From Komagataeibacter swingsii (GTDB lineage: Bacteria > Pseudomonadota > Alphaproteobacteria > Acetobacterales > Acetobacteraceae): a stretch of DNA of 64,000 nt. Under the pieces are notes generated by a model. The model saw nothing but the letters and a program-made list of their open reading frames with translations. It was not told where the DNA came from and ran no database searches. The stretch spans positions 1-64,000 of the forward strand of contig NZ_NKUB01000001.1 of NCBI RefSeq assembly GCF_003207895.1. Reading direction: 5' to 3'. Made by a program: the position numbers and the translations under genes. Positions 33,188 to 41,432 of the stretch are shown here, piece after piece (within the stretch, counting starts at the first letter, position 1; the number at the start of each line of letters is the position of its first letter).

Positions 33188-33374
33188 ACGGGGCGGCCCG
33201 GATTGCCGCGGACAGGCATGCGGTGCCCCCACGCTTTTTTGGCGAAATATGTCTTTAAACGGCGGAAGAAACGTTTTTTGCCCTGTATGGCTATGGGGCA
33301 GGGCATGTGTGCAGCAAAGTGCCCGCGCGGGCTTGTCGGTAACCCGGCATGGGTGTATCGGCGTCAAAAGTAAC

Positions 33375-33398
33375 AGCGTGCGAAGGTGCGCTTTTTTT
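33375..33398 (+). terminator. Terminator directly upstream of the MFS gene
   Basis: AGCGTGC-GAAG-GTGCGCT, with two G-U pairs, is followed by TTTTTTT and, after one A, TTTTT. It ends about 22 bp before the MFS start codon and about 190 bp after the preceding stop, so it is better placed as an attenuator of the MFS gene than as a terminator of the upstream gene. Confidence 0.65.
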
Positions 33399-33419
33399 AT
33401 TTTTGTCCAGAGCACATGC

Positions 33420-34646
33420 ATGACTGACACAATCACCATCGCGCGTGGGAGCGTTCGCGCGCCCGTGCAGCCTGCGGGGCATCCCGGCCTGATCTTCTTC
33501 ATTCTGGCGCTGGGTGGTTTTGCCATCGGCACGGCCGAATTCGCGGCCATGAGCCTGGTGCCCATGATTTCGGCCGGCATGCACGTCACCGTGCCGGAGG
33601 CGGGGCATGCGATCGAGGCCTATGCCGCCGGCGTTTGTGTCGGCGCCCCGCTGATCGCCATGATTGGCGCCAGATACAGCCGCAAATACCTGCTGATCGG
33701 CATGATGGTGCTGTATGTAATTGGTAATGGCCTGACCGCGCTGGCCCCCAATTACCTGTGCCTGCTGCTGTGCCGGTTCATAAGTGGCCTGCCGCATGGC
33801 GCGTATTTTGGCACGGCGGGTATTGTCGCGTCGTCGCTGGTTCCCGACAACCGGCGCACGCAGGCGGTGGCAAGGGTCGTGCTGGGGCTGACCATCGCCA
33901 CCATTGGTGGCGTGCCGATGGCCAACGGGCTGGGCATGCTGGTGGGATGGCGCTGGGCTTTCGTGCTGATCGCGGTGCTGGCGCTGCTGACCATGCTGCT
34001 GATCATGCGTTTCGTGCCGACCGACCCGCCGCGCCCCGATGCCAGCGCCATGACCGAGATCCGCGCCCTGCGCAACCGGCAGGTGTGGCTGACGCTGGGC
34101 ATTGGCGTCGTGGGGTTCGGCGGTATTTTCTGCGTCTATACCTACCTTGCCTCCATCCTGCAGGACGTGACCCATGCGCCGGCCTACATGACGCCGGTCA
34201 TGCTGGCGGTCTTTGGCGTGGGCATGACGGTGGGCACCATGGCGTGCGCATGGGCGGCGGATCGCAAGATGATGCCGACCATTGGCGGCACGCTGCTGGT
34301 CAACGCCGCCGCCCTGGCCGGTTTTCCCGGTTCGGTGTATTCCGTATGGGGCATGATGCCGATCGTGTTCATGATCGGGTGTGGCGGTGGACTGGGCACC
34401 GTGATCCAGTCACGGCTGCTGAGTGTCGCGGTCGATGCGCAGGCGCTGGCGGCGGCCATGAACCAGAGCGCGTTCAACATGGCCAACGCGATTGGCCCTA
34501 TGCTGGGCGGCATGGCGATCAGCGCGGGTCTGGGCTGGGAATCCGTGGGCTGGGTCGGCTGTTGCCTGGCCATGGGCGGATTCGTGATCTGGCTGCTGAC
34601 ACTGAGCGATATCCGCGCCGCCGCCCGCAGGCAGGCCGGTGGCTGA
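33420..34646 (+). CDS. MFS efflux transporter, DHA1/AraJ-like (second copy)
   Basis: 408 residues from ATG 33420, 12 predicted helices. The start is chosen because the family N-terminus (PGLIFFILALGGFAIGTAEFAAM) follows within 30 residues; the upstream in-frame stretch has a terminator in it. It shares GARYSRKYLL, CRFISGLPHGAYFG and MNQSAFNMANAIGP motifs with the MFS gene at 18411-19628. This subfamily exports sugars, amino acid derivatives or drugs. The ribosome site is weak (AGAG). No adjacent regulator is present. Confidence 0.9.
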   Translation: MTDTITIARGSVRAPVQPAGHPGLIFFILALGGFAIGTAEFAAMSLVPMISAGMHVTVPEAGHAIEAYAAGVCVGAPLIAMIGARYSRKYLLIGMMVLYVIGNGLTALAPNYLCLLLCRFISGLPHGAYFGTAGIVASSLVPDNRRTQAVARVVLGLTIATIGGVPMANGLGMLVGWRWAFVLIAVLALLTMLLIMRFVPTDPPRPDASAMTEIRALRNRQVWLTLGIGVVGFGGIFCVYTYLASILQDVTHAPAYMTPVMLAVFGVGMTVGTMACAWAADRKMMPTIGGTLLVNAAALAGFPGSVYSVWGMMPIVFMIGCGGGLGTVIQSRLLSVAVDAQALAAAMNQSAFNMANAIGPMLGGMAISAGLGWESVGWVGCCLAMGGFVIWLLTLSDIRAAARRQAGG

Positions 34647-34700
34647 CCCGGATGGGGCAGGGCGGTTGATGCCCCGTCCCGTCATGCTTATCTCTGTTGC

Positions 34701-35966
34701 ATGACGACCGAACCGATGCGGGATCATCCGCTGCCGCCACTGCTGCGTGACCTGTTCCCCGTGCGACAGGTTTCCGGGCCGGTGGGGGCGGTGATGCTGC
34801 GGGTGCAGCATGTGCTGGATGGCGAAATCGCGCCCGCCGCCGCAGCCCATGACCGCGCGGGGGGCTATCCCCATCAGGCCATCGCCGCGCTGAAGGCCAC
34901 GGGCATCCTTGCGCTGGCGGTGCCCTGTGCATGGGGCGGGCTGGGCATGGCGCAGGGCCTGTCGCTGGAACTCATGCTGCGCATTGCCGTGGCCGACCCG
35001 GCAGTGGCCCAGATATACAAGGTGCATGATGATCTGGTGCGTGAGATATTCGCCTATTCTCCACCCGACCTGCGCCAGCGCCTGGCGCATCGCATCGTGC
35101 ATGACCATGCCATCCTTGGCATGGCGGTGGCCGAAAACGGGCGCACGGCTGATGGTTTCCTGCAGACGCTGGCGCGGCCCTGTCCCGATGGCACGCATGT
35201 CCTGTCGGGGCGCAAGATCTATGCCACCGGCGCGTCCGGGGCGGACCTTGTCGCGGTGTCTTCCTTTGATCCCGGGCGGGCGCAACGGCTGGGATCGGTT
35301 CGCGCGGGCGTGCGCATGGACCTTGTGCCACGCCATGCGCCCGGCCTTGTCTTTCACCATGACTGGGACCGCATGGGCCAGCGGGCGACGGATTCCGGTA
35401 CCGTGACGCTGGAGGATGTCAGGGTGGGGGAGCAGTGGAACGCGCTGGACCCGGATGCGGTGCTACCCCGGCATGTTTCACTACGTTTTCAGGCCGGTTT
35501 CAGCGCCATCCTGACCGGCATCGGCATCGGGGCGCTGCGCGCGGTCTGTGCCTTCGTGCCCGACCATGCCCGGCCATGGGGGGCCGCGGGCGTGGACAGC
35601 GCGGATCAGGACCCTTATGTGCGCCGCCTGCTGGGGGAAATCGGGGCGGATCTGTTTGCGGCCTATTGCAGCGTGATGCAGGCGGGCACCATGCTGGAAC
35701 AGTACGAAAGCGGGCACGCATCGCGCAATGTGGTGGCCATGGCGGCCAGTGCGGCCCGTTCGGTCGCAACCCGCGCGGCCCTGCGGGCGACGGCGGACGC
35801 GCCTGCGGCGGCGGGCGCGCGGGGCACGGATGGCGCGAACGGGCTGGACCGCTACTGGCGCGATGCCCGCACGCTGTCGCTGCATGACCCGGTGGACTGG
35901 AAAAATGCCGAAATTGGGCGTCACCTGCTGACCGGGTGGGAACCGGAACCGGGTCCCTATCAGTAA
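34701..35966 (+). CDS. Acyl-CoA-dehydrogenase-fold flavoprotein, SfnB/DszC-like
   Basis: 421 residues. N-terminal helical domain with GGLGMAQGLSLELMLRIAVADPAVAQIYKVH, the middle beta domain with SGRKIYATGASGADL, and a C-terminal helical domain ending YWRDARTLSLHDPVDWKNAEIGRHLLTG. That last block is typical of the monooxygenase-like branch (DszC, SfnB) rather than true acyl-CoA dehydrogenases. Such enzymes use reduced flavin in sulfur-compound or sulfone metabolism. No sulfonate or flavin reductase gene lies beside it, so the role is open. The MFS gene ends 54 bp upstream. Confidence 0.82.
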   Translation: MTTEPMRDHPLPPLLRDLFPVRQVSGPVGAVMLRVQHVLDGEIAPAAAAHDRAGGYPHQAIAALKATGILALAVPCAWGGLGMAQGLSLELMLRIAVADPAVAQIYKVHDDLVREIFAYSPPDLRQRLAHRIVHDHAILGMAVAENGRTADGFLQTLARPCPDGTHVLSGRKIYATGASGADLVAVSSFDPGRAQRLGSVRAGVRMDLVPRHAPGLVFHHDWDRMGQRATDSGTVTLEDVRVGEQWNALDPDAVLPRHVSLRFQAGFSAILTGIGIGALRAVCAFVPDHARPWGAAGVDSADQDPYVRRLLGEIGADLFAAYCSVMQAGTMLEQYESGHASRNVVAMAASAARSVATRAALRATADAPAAAGARGTDGANGLDRYWRDARTLSLHDPVDWKNAEIGRHLLTGWEPEPGPYQ

Positions 35967-36002
35967 TCCAGGTCGCGCGTCCCTTAAGATATCCTGTCAG
36001 AT

Positions 36003-36118
36003 TATAAAGAAGTTTTTGGTGAAGCTTTTTTCCAAAAAGCTTCAAAGAACGCCGCCTTTTTGAAAAAAGCGGTGCCAGAAAAATTTTTATGTTTATTTAT
36101 CAATAAGTTAGTTTAAAA
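36003..36118 (-). repeat. Dispersed hairpin repeat, copy R4
   Basis: Opposite orientation to R1: AAGAAGTTTTTGGTGAAGC, the AAGCTT hairpin (36022-36043), then GCCGCCTTTTT/GAAAAAAGCGGTG with a base change in one arm, then AAAAATTTTTATG and TTTATCAATAAG at the AT-rich end. It fills the gap between the flavoprotein and asparaginase genes. Confidence 0.85.
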
Positions 36119-36177
36119 TGATCACTCATGTCTACGTGATTGATTGCGGGCAGGATATGGATCAGGGGAAAAGACGG

Positions 36178-37179
36178 ATGCAGCAACCTGTCATTGCCAT
36201 CATCTCGACCGGGGGCACCATTGCCCGGCGGTCCATGGACCCGCGTGATACGGTCGATTACGCGGAAATTGGCGCAAGCATCGGGGGGAGCGACCTGCTG
36301 GCCGCCCTGCCGCAGGCCGTGCGGGCGCGCTTCGTGGTGCGCGACATTCCCTTTTCAAGCTGCGACAGTGTGCAGATGACGCTGGCGCGCTGGTTCGATC
36401 TGGCCAGCGTGGTCACCCAGGCCATTGCGGACCAGCCGGATCTGGGTGGTGTTGTCATCACGCATGGCACGTCCTCGCTGGAGGAAGCGGCCTGTTTCCT
36501 TGACCTCGTGCTGGATGTGCCCTGTCCCGTGGTGATCGTGGGCGCGCAGCGTCCCGCCAGCGCCATCAGCGCCGATGGCCCGGCCAACCTGTATGCCGCA
36601 TTGCTGGTGGCGTCATGCCCCGATGCGGCGGGGCGCGGCGTGCTGGTGGTGGCCAATAACGAAATCCATGCGGCGCAGGAAGTGACCAAGGCTTCCACCT
36701 ACCAGCTTGAAACCTTTCGTTCCCCCGATTTCGGGCCGCTTGGCATGATCGAGGCCAATCGGGTTTTCTTCGGGCGCGCCGCCGGGTACCGCCGCCATGT
36801 CGGCTGGCCGGTGGGATATGGCAGCGGCGGCGAAATCCCGCGCGTGGATATCAGCTACAGCCATGCGGGCGCGGATGGCGTGGGCATACGGGCGTTTGTG
36901 GCTGCCGGGGCGCGTGGCATCATCTCGGCGGGCATGCTGCCGGGCATGTGCACGCCTGCGGAAAACGTGGCGCTGGATGAAGCCGTGGCCCGTGGTGTCG
37001 TGGTGGTGCAGGCCAGCAGCGGATATTGTGGCGGCGTGGTCCGGCGGCAGGAATTGTGCCAGCGCGGTATCCTTGCCGCCGGTCACATGCGGCCCCGGCA
37101 GGCCCGCATCCTGCTGGCCCTTGCACTGATGGCCGGGGCGGACGGGGATGCCATGCAGGCGTTGTACGACATGCCGTAA
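36178..37179 (+). CDS. Asparaginase/glutaminase family protein
   Basis: 333 residues from ATG 36178 (AGGGGA 8 bases upstream); ATGs at 36118 and 36157 are less well placed, and 36118 touches repeat R4. The first active-site motif ISTGGTIARR is normal. The second, usually HGTDTLEE, reads HGTSSLEE: the Asp that binds the substrate amino group is Ser. Other family positions are kept (GAQRPASAISADGPANL, FRSPDFGPLG). It lacks a signal peptide, so cytoplasmic. It would release ammonia from L-asparagine, but the Ser change leaves activity or specificity uncertain. An AnsP-type permease is encoded 1.5 kb on. Confidence 0.85.
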   Translation: MQQPVIAIISTGGTIARRSMDPRDTVDYAEIGASIGGSDLLAALPQAVRARFVVRDIPFSSCDSVQMTLARWFDLASVVTQAIADQPDLGGVVITHGTSSLEEAACFLDLVLDVPCPVVIVGAQRPASAISADGPANLYAALLVASCPDAAGRGVLVVANNEIHAAQEVTKASTYQLETFRSPDFGPLGMIEANRVFFGRAAGYRRHVGWPVGYGSGGEIPRVDISYSHAGADGVGIRAFVAAGARGIISAGMLPGMCTPAENVALDEAVARGVVVVQASSGYCGGVVRRQELCQRGILAAGHMRPRQARILLALALMAGADGDAMQALYDMP

Positions 37180-37200
37180 GTGATGATTTCAGATTAAGAG

Positions 37201-37320
37201 ACTGTTTGAAAACAACCCGTTGATAAAAAACAATAAAAGTTTTTGGGTGCCGCCTTTTTTCAAAAAGGCGGCATCAGGAAATTTTTATCATTTCCTATCA
37301 ATGACTTATTTTAAAACAGT
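37201..37320 (+). repeat. Dispersed hairpin repeat, copy R5 (short form)
   Basis: 120 bp with clear terminal inverted repeats: ACTGTTTGAAAAC at the left, AAAACAGT at the right, and TTGATAAAAAACAATAAAAG against its inverted counterpart near 37278-37302. Only the GCCGCC/GGCGGC hairpin is in the centre (37250-37272); the AAGCTT hairpin is missing. The whole element could fold into one long stem. It ends at the stop codon region of the convergent outer-membrane protein gene. Confidence 0.88.
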
Positions 37321-37323
37321 CCT

Positions 37324-38325
37324 TCAGAACACGCTGTTGAAGGCAACCTGCGGTGAAATGACCTGCCCCGTGTTATGCCCCGCGAACATCGCGGTGACAC
37401 CGGCAATGACGCCAAAGCGCGGGGACCAGTTATATTCGATCGCGGGCGCAATGACCCAGTCACCCGATGCCTGCCCCAGAATGTTCTGGTCTTTCCCCTG
37501 CGCGTTGTATCCCCGCACCACGGACCCGTTGGCCCAGTCGCGGGCCAGGTCCATGGCGATCACCCATTTCTGGTTGACGCCATATTCCACAGAGAAGCCG
37601 CTTTCCCCGTACATGCCCGGATGCGCTAGCCCCCGGAACCCGGCCGAGGTGCCATAGCTGCTGACATCGGCGATATGCGCCTGCGTCAGCGCGCGGCGGA
37701 ACGTGCCCCACATGCGCAGCCGCAGTTCATGATGGCCGGGAAGGGTGTAGGTGGACTGTTCCGTCAGCGCCAGGCGGAAGGTATAGGTGCCGCTGCCCAC
37801 CCCATCTTCGTCACGGCCCAGCCTTGTATAGTCACCCGATGGAAACGCCACCCCCACGAACAGGCTGAGGGCGGGGATGTAGCGCTTCGGGTCGGCGTCA
37901 AGGTAGCGCCACATCACGTCAACCGGCAGGTCGCCCATTTTCAGCCCGCTGGTCGTGCCGCCATGGTGTCCCCTGCGCCAGCCATAGCTTATGTCCGGCG
38001 TCATCTGTAGGCTGACCGATCTTGTGATGGAATATTTGTACAGTGTGAAGTTCGACACGCTATGCGCCCTGTCCTTCAGCGGCATGCCCTGTCCCGTGCT
38101 GTCCAGATAGCCGACGGGCTGGCTGTAGGCGAAATAGGGTTCCCATGCGAATACGCCCTTTTTCGTCAGGGCGCCCGATGGCGATACCAGTGACCCGGTG
38201 TACCACTGGTCGTAATTTTCATGCAGTCCCTGTGACCCGGCTTCCGTGCCATTGCCCGTGCCGTCCGCATGGGCCACGGGCAGGGCGGAAAATGTCGATG
38301 CGATCGATACCGCAACAAATAACAT
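37324..38325 (-). CDS. Outer-membrane beta-barrel protein, MetA-pathway/transporter type
   Basis: 333 residues from ATG 38325, giving a hydrophobic leader ending ALPVAHA and a mature start near DGTGNG. That leader lacks positive charges, so a longer start (GTG 38490, with Arg-rich lead) is possible. The rest alternates polar and hydrophobic residues as in a barrel, with VSLQMTPDISYGWRRG, PALSLFVGVAFPSGDYTRLG and a C-terminal Phe typical of outer-membrane insertion. It resembles the transporter family annotated as phenol-degradation MetA-like. Its position between asparaginase and the permease does not prove a link. Repeat R5 lies at its 3' end. Confidence 0.7.
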   Translation of the reverse strand: MLFVAVSIASTFSALPVAHADGTGNGTEAGSQGLHENYDQWYTGSLVSPSGALTKKGVFAWEPYFAYSQPVGYLDSTGQGMPLKDRAHSVSNFTLYKYSITRSVSLQMTPDISYGWRRGHHGGTTSGLKMGDLPVDVMWRYLDADPKRYIPALSLFVGVAFPSGDYTRLGRDEDGVGSGTYTFRLALTEQSTYTLPGHHELRLRMWGTFRRALTQAHIADVSSYGTSAGFRGLAHPGMYGESGFSVEYGVNQKWVIAMDLARDWANGSVVRGYNAQGKDQNILGQASGDWVIAPAIEYNWSPRFGVIAGVTAMFAGHNTGQVISPQVAFNSVF

Positions 38326-38659
38326 TGATTCCGATATCGAAATATATGATGCTCTCCCGCAAGGGCGACCGGCATCATGGGGTAATGCGATCGCATTGCG
38401 CAGGGATGCGCTGCCCCGCCGTCTGGCGGCGCGGGCAGGTATGAAGGAAACCATGGTTGTAGCCATTTCCTGATCGGGACGCCCCTTCACGCATGGCAGT
38501 GCGTGCCGGGCCTTATTGGTATTGGGGGCAGGGTACGGGGTGCCTGCTACATGCCCTGCGGCAGCGGGTATGGGGGTATCAGGACATCAATGCCATGCTC
38601 CCTGGCCAGCAGGCCGGTTGATCTGGCGGGGGAATGGCAGTTCCCCCGCCAGTTTCTTT
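38326..38659. other. Intergenic region with a strong hairpin beside the AnsP stop
   Basis: No gene is supported. At 38623-38652 arms CTGGCGGGGGAA/TTCCCCCGCCAG form a perfect 12-bp stem with loop TGGCAG. On the plus strand TTTCTTTT follows; on the minus strand, where the permease gene ends at 38660, no U tract follows. It probably still marks the 3' end of the permease mRNA. Confidence 0.65.
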
Positions 38660-40111
38660 TCAGGTTGTCGGGAGCCGCGGCTGTTCGCCCGCGCTGTCGG
38701 GGGTGCTGCTGTTGGGATTGAGGTATTTCCACCCCAGCATCAGTATGATGGCGACCGCCGGCATGGTGGCCAGCGTGCAGGTGCCGTTGGGGTAGTCAAA
38801 TAGCATCAGCACCAGGACGCTGGCCAGAAAGCCAAGCGTCAGCCATGCGGTGAAGGGGGCGCCGGGCATTTCAAACCCGGCCGACCTGATACGCCCGCTG
38901 CGGACCGCCTGGCGCAGCTTCATCTGGCTTACGACGATAAAGCTCCATGTACTGATAATGCCGATCGCCGCCATGTTCAGCACGATCTCGAACACCTGTG
39001 ACGGGACGATATAGTTCAGCCCGACCCCCACCAGATAGACCGCGACCGTCAGCAGGATGCCGTTGGCGGGCACCGAGCTTGCATTCATGTGGGCAAGGGA
39101 TTGCGGGGCCGCCCCGCCCAGCGCCATGGCGCGCAGTACCCGCCCGGTGGAATACAGGCCGGAATTGAGACTGGACAGGGCCGCGGTCAGCACCACGATG
39201 TTCATGATCGTATCGACGCCGGGTACGCCCAGCGCCTGGAAAAAGGTCACGAACGGACTGGTCCCGCCATGATAGGCCGTCCAGGGCAGCAGGCAGACCA
39301 GCAGCACCACCGACAGCACGTAGAACAGGCCGATACGCCATATGACACTGTTGATGCTGCGTGGCACGACCGTGCGCACGTCGGCGCATTCCCCCGCCGC
39401 CGTCCCGATCAGTTCAATGCCGGAATAGGCGAATACCACGCCCTGCACCAGCAGCAGGCTGGCGATCAGGCCGTGGGGGAAGATGCCGCCGTTATCGGCA
39501 ATCAGGTGCAGTCCCGTCGCATGGCCATCCACCGGCATGCGCACGCCCAGGATGACGCTGCCAATGATCAGGAACAGGCACAGCGCCACGATCTTGATGA
39601 GGGAGAACCAGAATTCGATCTCCCCGAACCACCGGACGCCCACCATGTTCAGCGTGGTGACGATGCACAGCGCCATAAGGGCGAACACCCATTGCGGCAC
39701 GGCGGCGAACGTACCCCAGAAATGCATGTACATCGCCACGGCCGTGATATCGACGATCCCGGTCATGGCCCAGTTCATGAAGGATAGCCAGCCCGCGACA
39801 AAGGCCGCCTTTTCCCCCATGAATTCCCGCGCATAGGATACAAAGCTGCCGCAGGTGGGGCGGTGCATCACCAGTTCGCCCAGCGCGCGCATGATCAGGA
39901 ACGAAAACACCCCGCAGACCAGATAGACCAGCGCCAGCGAGGGACCCGCCACCTGCAGGCGCGACCCGGCCCCCATGAAAAGGCCCGTCCCGATCGCGCC
40001 GCCCACGGCGATCATCTGGATCTGGCGCGCGCCCAGCCCCTTGTGATAGCCATCATCATCCTCTGGCAGGATGGGGGTGCTGTCTTCCAGCGCGGGGTCC
40101 GGTTTGCTCAT
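38660..40111 (-). CDS. Amino acid permease, AnsP (L-asparagine)-like
   Basis: 483 residues, 12 predicted helices of the APC superfamily amino acid transporter branch. The N-terminal helix 1 motif is GLGARQIQMIAVGGAIGTGLFMGAG, followed by GELVMHRPTCGSFVSYAREFMG and the FAYSGIELIGTAAGE motif in helix 6. E. coli AnsP, GabP and CycA share these; the long polar N-terminus and general pattern resemble AnsP most. Proton-coupled uptake at the inner membrane. With the asparaginase gene 1.5 kb away it could form an asparagine-use set, though on the opposite strand and with a separate promoter. Confidence 0.85.
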   Translation of the reverse strand: MSKPDPALEDSTPILPEDDDGYHKGLGARQIQMIAVGGAIGTGLFMGAGSRLQVAGPSLALVYLVCGVFSFLIMRALGELVMHRPTCGSFVSYAREFMGEKAAFVAGWLSFMNWAMTGIVDITAVAMYMHFWGTFAAVPQWVFALMALCIVTTLNMVGVRWFGEIEFWFSLIKIVALCLFLIIGSVILGVRMPVDGHATGLHLIADNGGIFPHGLIASLLLVQGVVFAYSGIELIGTAAGECADVRTVVPRSINSVIWRIGLFYVLSVVLLVCLLPWTAYHGGTSPFVTFFQALGVPGVDTIMNIVVLTAALSSLNSGLYSTGRVLRAMALGGAAPQSLAHMNASSVPANGILLTVAVYLVGVGLNYIVPSQVFEIVLNMAAIGIISTWSFIVVSQMKLRQAVRSGRIRSAGFEMPGAPFTAWLTLGFLASVLVLMLFDYPNGTCTLATMPAVAIILMLGWKYLNPNSSTPDSAGEQPRLPTT

Positions 40112-40514
40112 GCTCTGGTCTCCGCCATGGTCGGCGCGGGAGGGAGGAAATGGGAAGGGAGGGTTCCCGCCGGGATGGAAAGGGAAGGACGCGCCATGAA
40201 ATCATCAGGCATCTTTATGGTCCCCGTCGGGAAAATTGTATAAAAAATAAGCAGTTCCTGTTTCCATGCCCCTATGGAATGCCGCAACCGGGGAAAACAC
40301 GGCAGGCGCATGGGGCAATGTATGGAGCGGGGCAGAAACAGAAAGAAATATCATGCAGCATCAATTGGTTGTTCTGTCATGAACATTGTCAGACGGAATA
40401 ACGACTGACAAGCATTGATGCCTTAATAAAAGCGACATGATTAAAAATTAAACATTATTTCCAAATCTTAAGCATAAAATGCACAATAGTTGACCAGTAA
40501 GAAAGCCTTTCGAC
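40112..40514. other. Intergenic divergent region
   Basis: This gap separates the permease from a secreted protein gene. I see no supported gene. The first 130 bp are G-rich repeats of GGGAAGG/GGGAA on the plus strand; the last 130 bp are A+T rich and probably contain both promoters. No clear operator stands out. Confidence 0.4.
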
Positions 40515-41411
40515 ATGCTTAAAAAGGACTCTGCACGGCGGGCGTCATGCCTTGGTGTCATCATGGGGGGGCTTGTGGTTGCCGGTTTGGCAACAGCGCC
40601 CGCCCATGCCGATAACGAGCGTTTTGAAGGCAGCGAACTGACACGCGACGCCCCGCAATATTTCGTGCTGCGCCCGCAGGACGGCCAGACCGCCGCCGCG
40701 ACAGGGGAACTGCGGCTGTCGGAAAACGGGATCGATTTTACGAATGGTGAACTTCTGGAAGTCTCGCTGGAGCGGGGCGGCGATGGCCATCTTGTATACA
40801 GGGTGGATTATGGACAGAACCCGACCCTGCCGTCGGGGCGGATGCTCTGTCCGCCGCCGCTCAATCCGGTCTATCTGGATTTTGCCAGCCAGCCGGATGA
40901 CGCGGACAGCTATCGCATGACCCTGTATTGCGGATCGCGTGCCGTGCCGTTTCGCGCCATTACGCCCGATCGTGCCGCGGCAGTGTTCAGTTACCGCCGT
41001 GCGGCGGATGCGCAATGGGCGCATAGTGCGTCCGAAGGGGGCTACCTGCACGGGGCGGTGGCGCAGTACTGCGCCCTTCACCATGACAGCGCGGGCGTGA
41101 ACACCTGCACCACGCGCGAGGAGGCGGCCTATGCCACCATCATGTCCCGCCGCATCGCCCCACCTGTCCTGAAACAGTGCGCGGCCTATGTCACGGGACT
41201 GCGTGACCATGCGGGATATGTCAGTTTTGTCGGGTTGCTGAACTGCGCGCGCGTGCGCGACAGCCGTGCGCTGTTCGATTACTGCAGTCAGCGCATGACC
41301 GGACAGAAGCGTGAGGACGACACCCGTTTCCTGGATGGCAACCCGGTTCAGGCGCAGGGCGCGGCGCTGTGCTTCAACGCGCTCGCCGCCCGTCAGGCGC
41401 GCAAGGAATAG
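40515..41411 (+). CDS. Secreted protein of unknown function
   Basis: 298 residues. A signal peptide (about 1-33) has a KK..RR start and ends ATAPAHA, so the protein is exported. The mature chain has eight or more Cys, several in pairs likely to form disulfides (CPPPLNP, LYCGS, YCALHH..NTCTT, LNCARV, DYCSQ, LCFNA). The first part (about 35-120) looks like beta structure and the last part helical. I do not recognise a family. It converges with the nuclease-like membrane protein gene, 22 bp between stops. Confidence 0.75.
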   Translation: MLKKDSARRASCLGVIMGGLVVAGLATAPAHADNERFEGSELTRDAPQYFVLRPQDGQTAAATGELRLSENGIDFTNGELLEVSLERGGDGHLVYRVDYGQNPTLPSGRMLCPPPLNPVYLDFASQPDDADSYRMTLYCGSRAVPFRAITPDRAAAVFSYRRAADAQWAHSASEGGYLHGAVAQYCALHHDSAGVNTCTTREEAAYATIMSRRIAPPVLKQCAAYVTGLRDHAGYVSFVGLLNCARVRDSRALFDYCSQRMTGQKREDDTRFLDGNPVQAQGAALCFNALAARQARKE

Positions 41412-41432
41412 GGACGGCGGTGCCGGGGCGCT

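Noticed and set aside
33230-33290. Further copy of the dispersed repeat before the second MFS gene
   Set aside because: Some T-rich blocks look similar, but neither the GCCGCC nor the AAGCTT stem can be recognised.
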